Positions 27,331-34,500 of a stretch of DNA of 64,000 bases are shown here, in pieces (within the stretch, counting starts at the first letter, position 1; every line of letters begins with the position of its first letter). The DNA comes from CAZRIT01 sp964600225 (GTDB lineage Bacteria > Bacillota > Clostridia > Christensenellales > CAG-138), in the NCBI GenBank assembly GCA_964600225.1, contig CAZRIT010000002.1, positions 19,059 to 83,058 on the forward strand, read 5' to 3'. The notes under the pieces were generated by a model. It worked only from the letters and a program-made list of their open reading frames with translations, did not search any database and had not been told where the DNA came from. Both the position numbers and the translations under genes were made by a program.

Positions 27331-27513
27331 ATGACGCAACAATCATGCGGTGACGCTTGTCTCTGTCGTGCGGGCGCTGCGGATGCGGATATGACAGGCA
27401 TCGAGCGCATTGTGCCGGCAGGGGATGCGGGCGCAGGCAACTGCCCCGGCTTGTGCGGCGAGACTGTGCTGTTCACAGTCGGCTATGTCAGCCCGTTTGG
27501 GGAGCAACTATGA
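27331..27513 (+). CDS. Small Cys-rich protein upstream of a sulfur-carrier-like gene
   Basis: A 60-residue ORF with a near-perfect ribosome binding site (CAGGAGGAATTATC) before its ATG. Five Cys occur in two groups, SCGDACLC near the N-terminus and NCPGLC near residue 35. They could bind a metal or cluster, or carry sulfur. I do not recognise the family. The stop overlaps the start of the ThiS/MoaD-like gene (ATGA), so the two are translationally coupled. The upstream -10 candidate is TACAAT near 27284-27289, with a poor -35. Confidence 0.6.
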   Translation: MTQQSCGDACLCRAGAADADMTGIERIVPAGDAGAGNCPGLCGETVLFTVGYVSPFGEQL

Positions 27514-27707
27514 CCATACGATGCAATGGCGAGCAGGTTTCTGTCGATATCGGCACCACGTTGTTTGGCGCGGTGAGACAGCTTTCGCCGTTTGGAGACG
27601 ACCCGATCATTGTGCTGCTCAACGGTGCGCGCGTGGCAATGGAAGCCGAAACCGTTTTACAGCCAAACGACGACATCATGATCTATCCGCTGCTCATCGG
27701 CGGCTGA
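27510..27707 (+). CDS. ThiS/MoaD-like beta-grasp sulfur carrier protein
   Basis: A 65-residue protein with the ubiquitin-like beta-grasp pattern: MTIRCNGEQVSVDIGTTLF, a central helix, IIVLLNGARV, then LQPNDDIMIYPLLIGG. It ends in Gly-Gly, the C-terminus that is adenylated and thiocarboxylated in ThiS and MoaD. No adenylating enzyme (ThiF/MoeB type), thiG or moaE gene is in the window, so the pathway is unknown. It overlaps the Cys-rich gene by 4 bp. GGGGAG precedes the ATG. A MoaD for molybdopterin or tungstopterin is possible. Confidence 0.78.
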   Translation: MTIRCNGEQVSVDIGTTLFGAVRQLSPFGDDPIIVLLNGARVAMEAETVLQPNDDIMIYPLLIGG

Positions 27708-27714
27708 ACGGATG

Positions 27715-27757
27715 CTAGCTTAGCGGTATTACGATATCGCAATCCGTCACGGTAGCT
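27715..27757 (-). pseudogene. Separated 3' end of the ECF-locus membrane protein gene
   Basis: If bases 27758-28679 are removed, the interrupted frame at 28680 continues across the junction as AATVTDCDIVIPLS and stops at TAG (27715-27717). That stop is 7 bp from the convergent sulfur-carrier gene. The join is inferred from reading frame, not from homology. Confidence 0.55.
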
Positions 27758-27772
27758 ACTCATAAAACAGTA

Positions 27773-27877
27773 TCACAACAAAACTGAAATAGGGTAGCTG
27801 CCATACAGGGTGCAAAGCAAAACGGGCGTATCGTCTAAACGGCGGTATGCCCGTTTTGTTACGCAGTAGAAGGACAT
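27773..27877 (-). CDS. 34-residue ORF inside the element
   Basis: The ATG at 27877 follows a perfect AAGGAGG ribosome binding site. The peptide begins MSFYCVTKRAYRRLDD and ends SYPISVLL just inside the left inverted repeat. A hairpin (CAAAACGGGC/GCCCGTTTTG, 27818-27858) lies within it. I do not recognise it; it may be a small conserved cargo protein or a leader peptide. Confidence 0.45.
   Translation of the reverse strand: MSFYCVTKRAYRRLDDTPVLLCTLYGSYPISVLL
27818..27858. terminator. Hairpin inside the element, possible terminator
   Basis: A perfect 10-bp stem, CAAAACGGGC/GCCCGTTTTG, with a loop of about 21 nt and TT after it on the plus strand. Confidence 0.35.
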
Positions 27878-27948
27878 AGCGATACCTCCTTGATACCGCC
27901 GTATCCTAAAAAAGGGCGACATTAACACATCCTCTGTATTCCAATTTT

Positions 27949-28368
27949 TCAAAAACAAAGGCCGACAACTAATAAAATATGTTTTACTGTGTCGGAAAGA
28001 TTTTCAAAATCAAAGTTAGTCGGATTTGCATTATTTACATTGTCGGCTAAATGATGATATTCGCTTTGATATTTGCTCATTGCCATACAGATTTCTTTAT
28101 ACACGGTTATAAAATCTTCTTTGAGATTGATTGCATTTTCAATATTTTGTTTTAATTCAATCAATCCTTGTTCAACAAGATGATGTAAAATATCATCTTT
28201 GCTTTCGTAATAAGCATAAATAGTACGCCGACTGTATTCAGACGATTTTGAAATATCTTCTATCGTTGTTTGTGCGTAACCTTTTTCCAAAAAGAGTTTT
28301 TCAGCAGCTTTCATAATCTGTTCTCTGTGTAAGGCAGCAACTGCCTCTTTTTTATTTTCTCTGCTCAT
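27949..28368 (-). pseudogene. TetR-family repressor gene, 3'-truncated
   Basis: 139 codons. The N-terminal helix-turn-helix is intact (IMKAAEKLFLEKGYAQTTIE, then SRRTIYAYYESKDDILHHL). The ligand-binding domain stops after about 130 residues, whereas the family is usually near 190, and ends in a short unrelated tail (LLVVGLCF). The gene is AT-rich with many Asn/Lys codons, unlike its neighbours, so it came in by transfer. A palindrome, TAGTATACTA (28389-28398), over the likely -10 could be its own operator. It may still make a DNA-binding fragment. Confidence 0.75.
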
Positions 28369-28433
28369 TTTTACACTTCAATTCTATTTAGTATACTATT
28401 AATATACCATATTTCAAGTGCGTTTGCAATAGA

Positions 28434-28629
28434 GGCAAGGTGCGGAAGCATCTCGACTTGGACGAGCTGACGCCCGCCATTCTGAACGATATGGTAAAGG
28501 CTGTATACGTTCATACTCCCGACAAGTCAAGCGGCCAACGGGAACAGCAAATTGACATATCCTATGACCTTGTGGGGATACTCCCCCGCGTCCTTGCTAT
28601 ACGACTTGCAAAACGGAGAAACTGCATAG
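28434..28629 (+). pseudogene. C-terminal remnant of a large serine recombinase (DUF4368 region), frameshifted
   Basis: Translation from 28440 gives VRKHLDLDELTPAILNDMV then VYVHTPDKSSGQREQQIDIS and YDLVGILP, which matches the C-terminal DUF4368 region of Tn4451/Tn916-relative serine recombinases. After GILP, a run of five C shifts the frame. Dropping one C restores ASLLYDLQNGETA and a TAG at 28627-28629. The catalytic serine domain is absent, so this is a dead remnant that marks the origin of the element. Confidence 0.75.
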
Positions 28630-28846
28630 CCCGAAAGCTATGCCGTTCTCCGAAAACAACTCTATGCTGTTTTATGAGTGCCGCCCCCGGCGCAATGCCT
28701 TGGTAGAAATCGTGGCACCCGCCGTTGATGGGGATGCGCTGCCCGATGGGCATATCCATGGCCGCGGCACGATCCCTGACGGATGGCATGTTTCCGTACG
28801 GCGCATAGGCTTCCGGAAAATACATGACTGGCCGCAGGGCGATGGT

Positions 28847-28856
28847 NNNNNNNNNN
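28847..28856. other. Assembly gap (10 N)
   Basis: Ten N inside the membrane protein pseudogene; the true length is unknown. Confidence 1.
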
Positions 28857-29454
28857 CGGCTCCGTTTCGGTGAACGGTATTTCATAGACGACGTCCTGAT
28901 CGGGTAAAAAGCTTGCGGTGTTGCATACGGCTTGACCCAACAAGACCCCGTCGATATACACGTCATACCGCATGCCGCCGCCCGAAAAGCTGCGCGCTAT
29001 GGCGATCCAATACGCCTCCTGCATTTCTGTGGGAAATTCGTAGTGCATCGATACGTTGAAACCTGTCGCGCGCTGCGTCGGTGTAGCGGTTACGGTGATG
29101 CTCGAAAAATCGGTCCGTTGGTTTTCTATCCGGCCGCTGTTATAATCCGAGCCTCGGAAGGTGACGGGGATACTGCCCTGCAATTGCCGACTCAATGCGG
29201 CCGTCTCCGATGGCTCCGTTACTTGCATCAAACCGTTTCCCTCGGTGGTATCAAACGTATGTATAGCGGATGGACGGATCATTTGCATTGGTTCCGATAC
29301 TCTCGTCGCGCACGCATGCAATGGTAACCGTCTGCGGCAGGTGCTCGCGCGCGACATGATAGGGAAGCTGCTCCAGCAGCGTCAACGTGCAGGGCTTTTC
29401 GTCGGGATCAACCCTTGGTACGGCTGGCAGTGTGGATCCCGCCGTCTCCCAATA

Positions 29455-29473
29455 NNNNNNNNNNNNNNNNNNN
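29455..29473. other. Assembly gap (19 N)
   Basis: Nineteen N inside the membrane protein pseudogene. Coding continues on both sides. Confidence 1.
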
Positions 29474-30602
29474 GTTGATGTAGTAGGTTGGCTGCTGCTT
29501 CACCGAGAAGCTGCCGCGCTCCAAATCATAGCGCAGGCCGAGCAGGAACCCATCCTCCGTGGCGGCAATATCCAGGAAAGTGATCTCCGCAGCGCTTACG
29601 TTGATCGGCGTAGCGGTTTCGGGTAAGCGCTCCAGCGCGTCCAAACGCGCTTGTGCGCCCGTTTGCAGACGTCCCGTACCTTCCGCCGTCAGCGCATCGA
29701 TGCGCGCCTGTCGATCCGCTTCGGAATAGCTGTATGAAAACGGTATGGAAAAGCTGCCGATGGCGCCGATGCGGTTGCCTGCGTTATCGTAGCGATACAG
29801 CGTGCCCGAAAGCACCATCTCCGTATCGGGCGTGATGGCCTGCGTGATGCCGCGGAAACCGATGGATAGCAGCCCGCCGTCCTTTTGCCACGCGGCGGGT
29901 TCGAGCTGCCCTTCGAAATCGGGCTTGAGATAGGGCGCGTACGCCGTGCCGTCAACGGTGAGCACGAATGCGCGCGCATCCATGCCGATTTCGCAAAACG
30001 ACGCGTACTCGTTCAGCGTCCGCTGCGCGCCGATGTCCTCGTCAATCCAATTGAAATTGATGATTGCGCCCGTGACAGCGCTTTCAAACGCAAGCGTCAG
30101 GTCGGCCTCCTGCGTATTGGCCTCCATGGGCCACAGTTCCATGGACTTCACCCACAGCGTGACATCGTCAATCTGCGCTTTGCTGTCAACCGTGACCACG
30201 GGTATGCTCCCGTCCGCATAGGCCTCGGCATTGATACGGGCTTTCGCGGCAAGTTCGGCCTCTGCTTTACCTGCTTGGCTGACAGCGTCGTTTTTCAATT
30301 TCGACACCGTGCTGATATAAATGACCGTTGCGCACGCGCTCAACAGCAGCAGGATGGCCGCAATCAGTACAATCATTGCGCGCCGCTTGACGGCTTTGTG
30401 GCGGGGCTTTACGGCATTGCCAAGCTGATGCTTGCGTGTGCGGTATACCGTATGCTGCGGCGCTTGCCGCTGTTGCTGTACGGGTTCTGTTTCGACGCGC
30501 TCGGCATCCGCTGCCCGCAGGATGCGCTCAAGCAGCGCGTCCTCTCGCTCCAATGGCAGCCGCACCTTGTCAAAGGAGGTGACGAACCGTTGATCTTTCA
30601 TG

Positions 30603-31091
30603 TTATTTGCCCTCCTTTAGCACGCGTTTTAGCAGGGATCTGCCGTCGTGAAGGTATCTCTAAACGGTCGGTTCGGTTTTGCCCAAGCAGTTTGCAATCT
30701 CCCTAACGGAGTAGCCCTCGTAATAATGCATATAGACGGCCGTTTTGTATTGATCGGGCAGGGCCATGACGCTTTGGAACAATTCATCCGTCACGATGGG
30801 CGCCGTCGCCCGTTGCAGCGCCGCATCGTCCATATCCACATGCCTGCGCCAGCCGCTTTTGAGGATGTTTTTGCAAACATTCCCCGCCGTTACAATCAGC
30901 CATGCCTTTTCGTGCTCCGCGGACGCAAACCGTGTTGTGTCCTTCATCAAGCGCAGAAAGGTTGTCTGCACGGCGTCCTCGGCATCGTGGCTGTTTCCGT
31001 GAAAGTACAGCGCGCATACGCGAAATACCGTCTGTATATTGCGTCGATAGATGGCCGCAATCTCCTCGTTCGTTCGCCATAAGGAACGCAA
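30603..31091 (-). pseudogene. ECF-type sigma factor gene with an in-frame amber codon
   Basis: Sigma region 2 (YRRNIQTVFRVCALYFHGNS then DAEDAVQTTFLRLM) and region 4 (ALPDQYKTAVYMHYYEGYSV then REIANCLGKTEPTV) are clear. In the helix-turn-helix of region 4 the frame meets TAG (30660-30662). It then continues in frame as RYLHDGRSLLKRVLKEGK to a natural TAA at 30603-30605. A single substitution has therefore ended the protein inside its -35 recognition helix. TAG is an ordinary stop elsewhere in the window, so recoding is unlikely. Start is probably TTG at 31091 after AAAGGAGG; an ATG at 31175 is the alternative. Confidence 0.8.
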
Positions 31092-31196
31092 ATCATCATC
31101 CTCCTTTGTGCCAAGTCGTTGTCGCTTATTTGGCCCTTCACTATCAATACAATGCAAGTCGGTGAAATCTATCATTTTTTGTAGTAATTATTTTAT

Positions 31197-31215
31197 AATA
31201 GTATGTTATACTATT
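31197..31215. promoter_or_regulatory. Perfect palindrome over the -10 region of the 31219 gene
   Basis: AATAGTAT-GTT-ATACTATT (8-3-8) covers TATACT (31207-31212), whose expected +1 is the A of the ATG at 31219. TATAAT at 31194-31199 is a second -10 candidate. It may be an operator shared with the divergent sigma gene. Confidence 0.4.
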
Positions 31216-31218
31216 TTC

Positions 31219-31932
31219 ATGAAAAAGCGAGTGGATATCAAAAAGCTTTTGTTCTGGGTGCTGCTGGTTTCTTTAATTGGGTCGATTGGCTTTGCTGCAT
31301 ACAAAGCGGCCGTGACGTCGCGCGTGGCGGAAACGGCAGTGCAGGGCGAGCGATTGCACAGCGATTATGTGCTGATGCTGGTGCAGTGCGCGCTGGGGCT
31401 GGTGGTGATGTTTTTGCCATCCATGCTGGAGCGGCGCTTTCGCATCACCGTGCCCAACGATATGTGCGTGATGTACTTTGTGTTTCTGTACTGCGCCATC
31501 TATCTTGGCGAGGTGCGCAGCTTTTACTACCTGATACCGTATTGGGATACCATGCTGCACGCCATGAGCGCCATGATGCTGGGGGCGCTCGGGTTTTCGC
31601 TTGTTTCCATACTCAACGACGCGCCCGTAACGCATGTGGATTTGAGCCCGCGGTTCGTTGCGCTGTTCGCGTTCTGCTTTGCGCTCACCGTCGGCGTGTT
31701 GTGGGAGATTTACGAGTTTACGTTTGACGGGCTGTTGCAGATGAACATGCAAAAGTTCCGTCTGGAGGACGGCACGGAGCTAATCGGGCATGCCGCGCTG
31801 ACCGACACCATGAAGGATTTGATTACCGATGCGCTCGGCGCGCTGCTGATTTCCGTATGGGGCGGCCTGACCATCAAAAAGCGCAGGGCCGAGGGCGACC
31901 CGATCGACGAATCCGGTTTTTTACCAAACTGA
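31219..31932 (+). CDS. Integral membrane protein, YjdF/DUF2238-like
   Basis: A 237-residue protein with about six hydrophobic segments. Conserved polar motifs sit near membrane edges: YWDTMLHAMSAMM, GVLWEIYEFTFDG and DTMKDLITDALGALL. This arrangement is seen in the YjdF/DUF2238 family of unknown function. The tail is basic then acidic. The ATG at 31219 has no Shine-Dalgarno and sits 6 nt after a -10-like TATACT, so the mRNA may be leaderless. It is divergent from the decayed ECF sigma gene and ends in a terminator. Confidence 0.7.
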   Translation: MKKRVDIKKLLFWVLLVSLIGSIGFAAYKAAVTSRVAETAVQGERLHSDYVLMLVQCALGLVVMFLPSMLERRFRITVPNDMCVMYFVFLYCAIYLGEVRSFYYLIPYWDTMLHAMSAMMLGALGFSLVSILNDAPVTHVDLSPRFVALFAFCFALTVGVLWEIYEFTFDGLLQMNMQKFRLEDGTELIGHAALTDTMKDLITDALGALLISVWGGLTIKKRRAEGDPIDESGFLPN

Positions 31933-31950
31933 ATAACGGCATCGTTGCGT

Positions 31951-31985
31951 AACGCCATCGGCGGCATGTCGGTGGCGTTTTTTTA
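31951..31985 (+). terminator. Terminator after the membrane protein gene
   Basis: ACGCCATCGG pairs with TCGGTGGCGT (two G-U) and runs into seven T. Confidence 0.8.
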
Positions 31986-32018
31986 TACCCCGAACCCTGC
32001 CCGGGACGGCAAAACCGA

Positions 32019-32172
32019 TTCGACAGCGAACGAAGCGAAAAAGACTGCGCGAACCATCGGATGTGGGAGGCATCCATGCATATCGTAGGTTGAACGTGTC
32101 GCAAATCAGCAGACTGTCCGAAGGTTCGCGGACGCTTGAACTGTTTTTTTCGCGTGCGCCCGTCCGTATACT
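32019..32172 (+). promoter_or_regulatory. spoIIE upstream region with Spo0A-box-like sites
   Basis: TTCGACA (32019-32025) is an exact inverted 0A box, and TGTCGCA (32097-32103) is one base off. TATACT at 32167-32172 is the likely -10, with only a poor -35 (TTGAAC at 25 bp). A weak -35 with upstream 0A boxes fits Spo0A activation, but seven-base sites can occur by chance. Confidence 0.35.
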
Positions 32173-32195
32173 GTACGGGCAGGAGCGTGGAGAGA

Positions 32196-34499
32196 ATGGG
32201 ATTGCAGCCGGGGGCAGGGGAGACCGCAAAAAAGCATAAATTGGGGAAACTGCGCGCCTATGTGCTCCGAAGCGAGTTTATGTGGGAAATTTCGACATGC
32301 TTTGTCGGGCTGATCGCGGGGCGCGTGGTCATCATGAACGATGTTTCCCCGTTTGCTTCCGCGTTTGTGGCCGCCGTCTCCATGACAAGCATCAACGCGT
32401 TGTATGCATTCCTTGGCACGGCAGTCGGCTTGCTGTTTTTGACGGGAACCGTCCGCTATCCTGCATTCGCTGCGTGTACGCTTTACTACCTTTCGCATCT
32501 GATCTGGCGCAAAATCCGCCGCAACTGCGAGCGGTTTGAACGGTTGCTGCTGCTGTTGACGGTCAACGTAATATTACTGCCCATATTTTACTGTGACGGG
32601 CTGCAGATGGTGCTCAAGGGCTCCATTGCACTTTGTGCATCCGTATTGATGGCGCTGCTGATGCACAATGCCCTGCGCGCGCTGCGCACGCTCGAAAAGC
32701 GGCATGTGCTGACCGACGGCGAGCAGTTGTGCATGAGCGTCAGCTTTGGCGTGTTGCTGCTGGGGTTAACGGATATCTGTGCGTTCGGATTTTCGCTCAG
32801 CGTTGTGCTGTTGCTGCTGTTTGCCATGATTGCCGCCTATGCGCGCGGCAATGCGGGTGTGGCGGTTGCGGTGGCTATCTCGGTGATGCTGACCATTGGC
32901 GGCGATTTTTCGCTGAGCTTTGTGGGCGGCATCGCGGCCTGCGCGCTGTCGGGTGCGGCGCTTCGCTCGCTGGATACATTGGGCGTGCTGGGCGGGTTCA
33001 TCGCATGCTGCCTGCTGGTCGGCACCTATGTGTTTACCGCGCCGCACACGATCAATCTCATCAACCTCGCCGTGGCGGGCGCGCTGTTTCTGGCCATCCC
33101 AAGGGAGCATACGCTGCGTCTGTGCGCGTTCATCGATGCAGGCAGGGAGCGCGAGCGGTTTGCGCAAAAGTCCGTGCTGCGCATGCGTTCCTGCACGGCC
33201 GATGAAATGCGCAGGACCGCTGCCGTTGTGCGCGAAATGGCATATATGTATCAGCCGATTGCCAAATCCGCCAACGAGCCAACCGACGCCTTTTTACAGT
33301 GGACGGCGCACGCTGCATATGGCGTGTGCGCGGACTGCTCGCTCAAAAAGATTTGCTGGAAGGATTGGACACGCGCCTCGCACGCCATCATGGCGCTGTT
33401 GAACGCTAAGGAGCGCGGCGACAAAACGCGCATGCACCTGCCTTTCGACCCCGCGTGCAAGCACATTTTGCAGATGGTCATGGCAGCCGAACAGGCAAAG
33501 AATCAGTATCTTGCTCAGCGCGCCATGCGGATACAGACCATGGGGCAAAACGCCTTCATCCACCGCCAGTTCACAGGCGTCAGCGAAATACTGGAATCCC
33601 TCTCGCGGCGCGTGATGCAGGATCGTTGGCTGGATGAGGATTTGGAAAAAACGGTGCTGTCGGGCCTGGACCGCCGCGGTTTCCGCGTATACGGGGCGGA
33701 GGCGACCTTTCCGCAGGGCAGGCTGGAGCTGCATGTGCGCGTGCCCATGGAGCAGCTATTGGAGGCGGAGCCGTTTGCGGAGGCCGTGAGCCTCATTCTT
33801 AGGCGTCCGATACGCATCCTGCATGCCGAGCCCGATGGCAAGCTCTGCACGTTGGTGATGGAGGAAGGGCAAAACCTGTCGGCCTCCATGGGAACGGCGG
33901 GAATTGCCATCAGTTCGGGCGGCGTCAGCGGCGACAGCGCGGGAGAACGGCGCATGGAATCGGGCCGTGTGCTGTATGCGCTCAGCGACGGCATGGGCGC
34001 AGGAGAGACAGCCAAGAATGAAAGCGACGCGGCACTGCGGCTGCTGTTTGACCTGTATGAAGCGGGGTTTTCACGGGATGTGGCGCTGGAAAGCGTCAAT
34101 CGGCTGCTGTTGGGGCGGCAGGATGATATGTACGCCACGCTGGATGCGGTGCACATCGATCTCAGATCGGGAGAGGCGGAGTTTATGAAGTACGGCGCGC
34201 CGCCTTCCTACGTCTACCGAAACCAACGGCTGCACGCGGTCAAGGCGGAGGCGCTGCCTGCGGGCATCCTCAATGAGGCCGTCCCCGCCATTCTCAAGGC
34301 AAAGCTCAGGCGTGACGACGCGGTGGTTATGCTGTCGGACGGGGCGCTGGATGCGCTGGGCGACCGGGCGTACAACGCCATACAGGCCATACTCGCCACG
34401 GAACAAAACAGCCAGCAGGCGGCGCAGAAGCTGATGGAGGAGGCCAGCCAGACCCAGTACGAGGACGACATGACCGTGATGGTCATCCGCATTGCATAG
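32196..34499 (+). CDS. spoIIE: Stage II sporulation protein E (membrane PP2C phosphatase)
   Basis: A 767-residue protein. About ten transmembrane segments fill residues 30-290, a linker/oligomerisation region follows, and a C-terminal PP2C domain holds ALSDGMGAGETAKNES (metal-binding Asp) and later VVMLSDGALDAL and YEDDMTVMVI. SpoIIE dephosphorylates SpoIIAA to activate sigma F in the forespore and localises with FtsZ at the polar septum. Its length fits the family. ATG at 32196 follows GGAGAGA. spoIIGA starts 1 nt after the stop. In Bacillus these two genes are unlinked, so this arrangement is lineage-specific. Confidence 0.93.
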   Translation: MGLQPGAGETAKKHKLGKLRAYVLRSEFMWEISTCFVGLIAGRVVIMNDVSPFASAFVAAVSMTSINALYAFLGTAVGLLFLTGTVRYPAFAACTLYYLSHLIWRKIRRNCERFERLLLLLTVNVILLPIFYCDGLQMVLKGSIALCASVLMALLMHNALRALRTLEKRHVLTDGEQLCMSVSFGVLLLGLTDICAFGFSLSVVLLLLFAMIAAYARGNAGVAVAVAISVMLTIGGDFSLSFVGGIAACALSGAALRSLDTLGVLGGFIACCLLVGTYVFTAPHTINLINLAVAGALFLAIPREHTLRLCAFIDAGRERERFAQKSVLRMRSCTADEMRRTAAVVREMAYMYQPIAKSANEPTDAFLQWTAHAAYGVCADCSLKKICWKDWTRASHAIMALLNAKERGDKTRMHLPFDPACKHILQMVMAAEQAKNQYLAQRAMRIQTMGQNAFIHRQFTGVSEILESLSRRVMQDRWLDEDLEKTVLSGLDRRGFRVYGAEATFPQGRLELHVRVPMEQLLEAEPFAEAVSLILRRPIRILHAEPDGKLCTLVMEEGQNLSASMGTAGIAISSGGVSGDSAGERRMESGRVLYALSDGMGAGETAKNESDAALRLLFDLYEAGFSRDVALESVNRLLLGRQDDMYATLDAVHIDLRSGEAEFMKYGAPPSYVYRNQRLHAVKAEALPAGILNEAVPAILKAKLRRDDAVVMLSDGALDALGDRAYNAIQAILATEQNSQQAAQKLMEEASQTQYEDDMTVMVIRIA

Positions 34500-34500
34500 C

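Larger units (their letters stand above)
27758..28679. mobile_element. 922-bp decayed mobile element with inverted ends
   Basis: The ends are 16-bp inverted repeats with one mismatch (ACTCATAAAACAGTAT at 27758-27773; its complement form ATGCTGTTTTATGAGT at 28664-28679). Inside are a 34-codon ORF, an AT-rich truncated tetR gene and the C-terminal remnant of a large serine recombinase. Base composition in the tetR part is much more AT-rich than the surroundings, which indicates transfer. The element splits the membrane protein gene of the ECF sigma locus. No clear target duplication is seen. Confidence 0.7.
28680..30601 (-). pseudogene. Probable anti-sigma-type membrane protein gene, frameshifted and interrupted
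   Basis: The ATG at 30601 follows AAAGGAGGGC and lies just after the ECF sigma gene. The product has about 75 cytoplasmic residues, one transmembrane segment (AMIVLIAAILLLLSACATV) and a long extracytoplasmic beta-rich region. Past the assembly gap at 29455 the same protein reads YWETAGSTLPAVPRVDPDEK and stops at TGA 29251-29253. The next frame opens at that point, so losing one T of TTT gives continuous reading through DTTEGNGLMQVTEPSE. That frame passes a second gap (28847) and runs into the element at 28679. Topology and position suggest an anti-sigma factor; no family domain is certain. Confidence 0.6.

Noticed and set aside
27758..28679. Active insertion sequence or MITE with target duplication
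   Set aside because: No transposase is present and no direct repeat flanks the ends. The content is recombinase and repressor remnants.
30660..30662. TAG read as an amino acid (recoding or pyrrolysine)
   Set aside because: Other genes in the window end normally at TAG (for example the one ending at 840), and no pyl genes are seen. A nonsense mutation is simpler.
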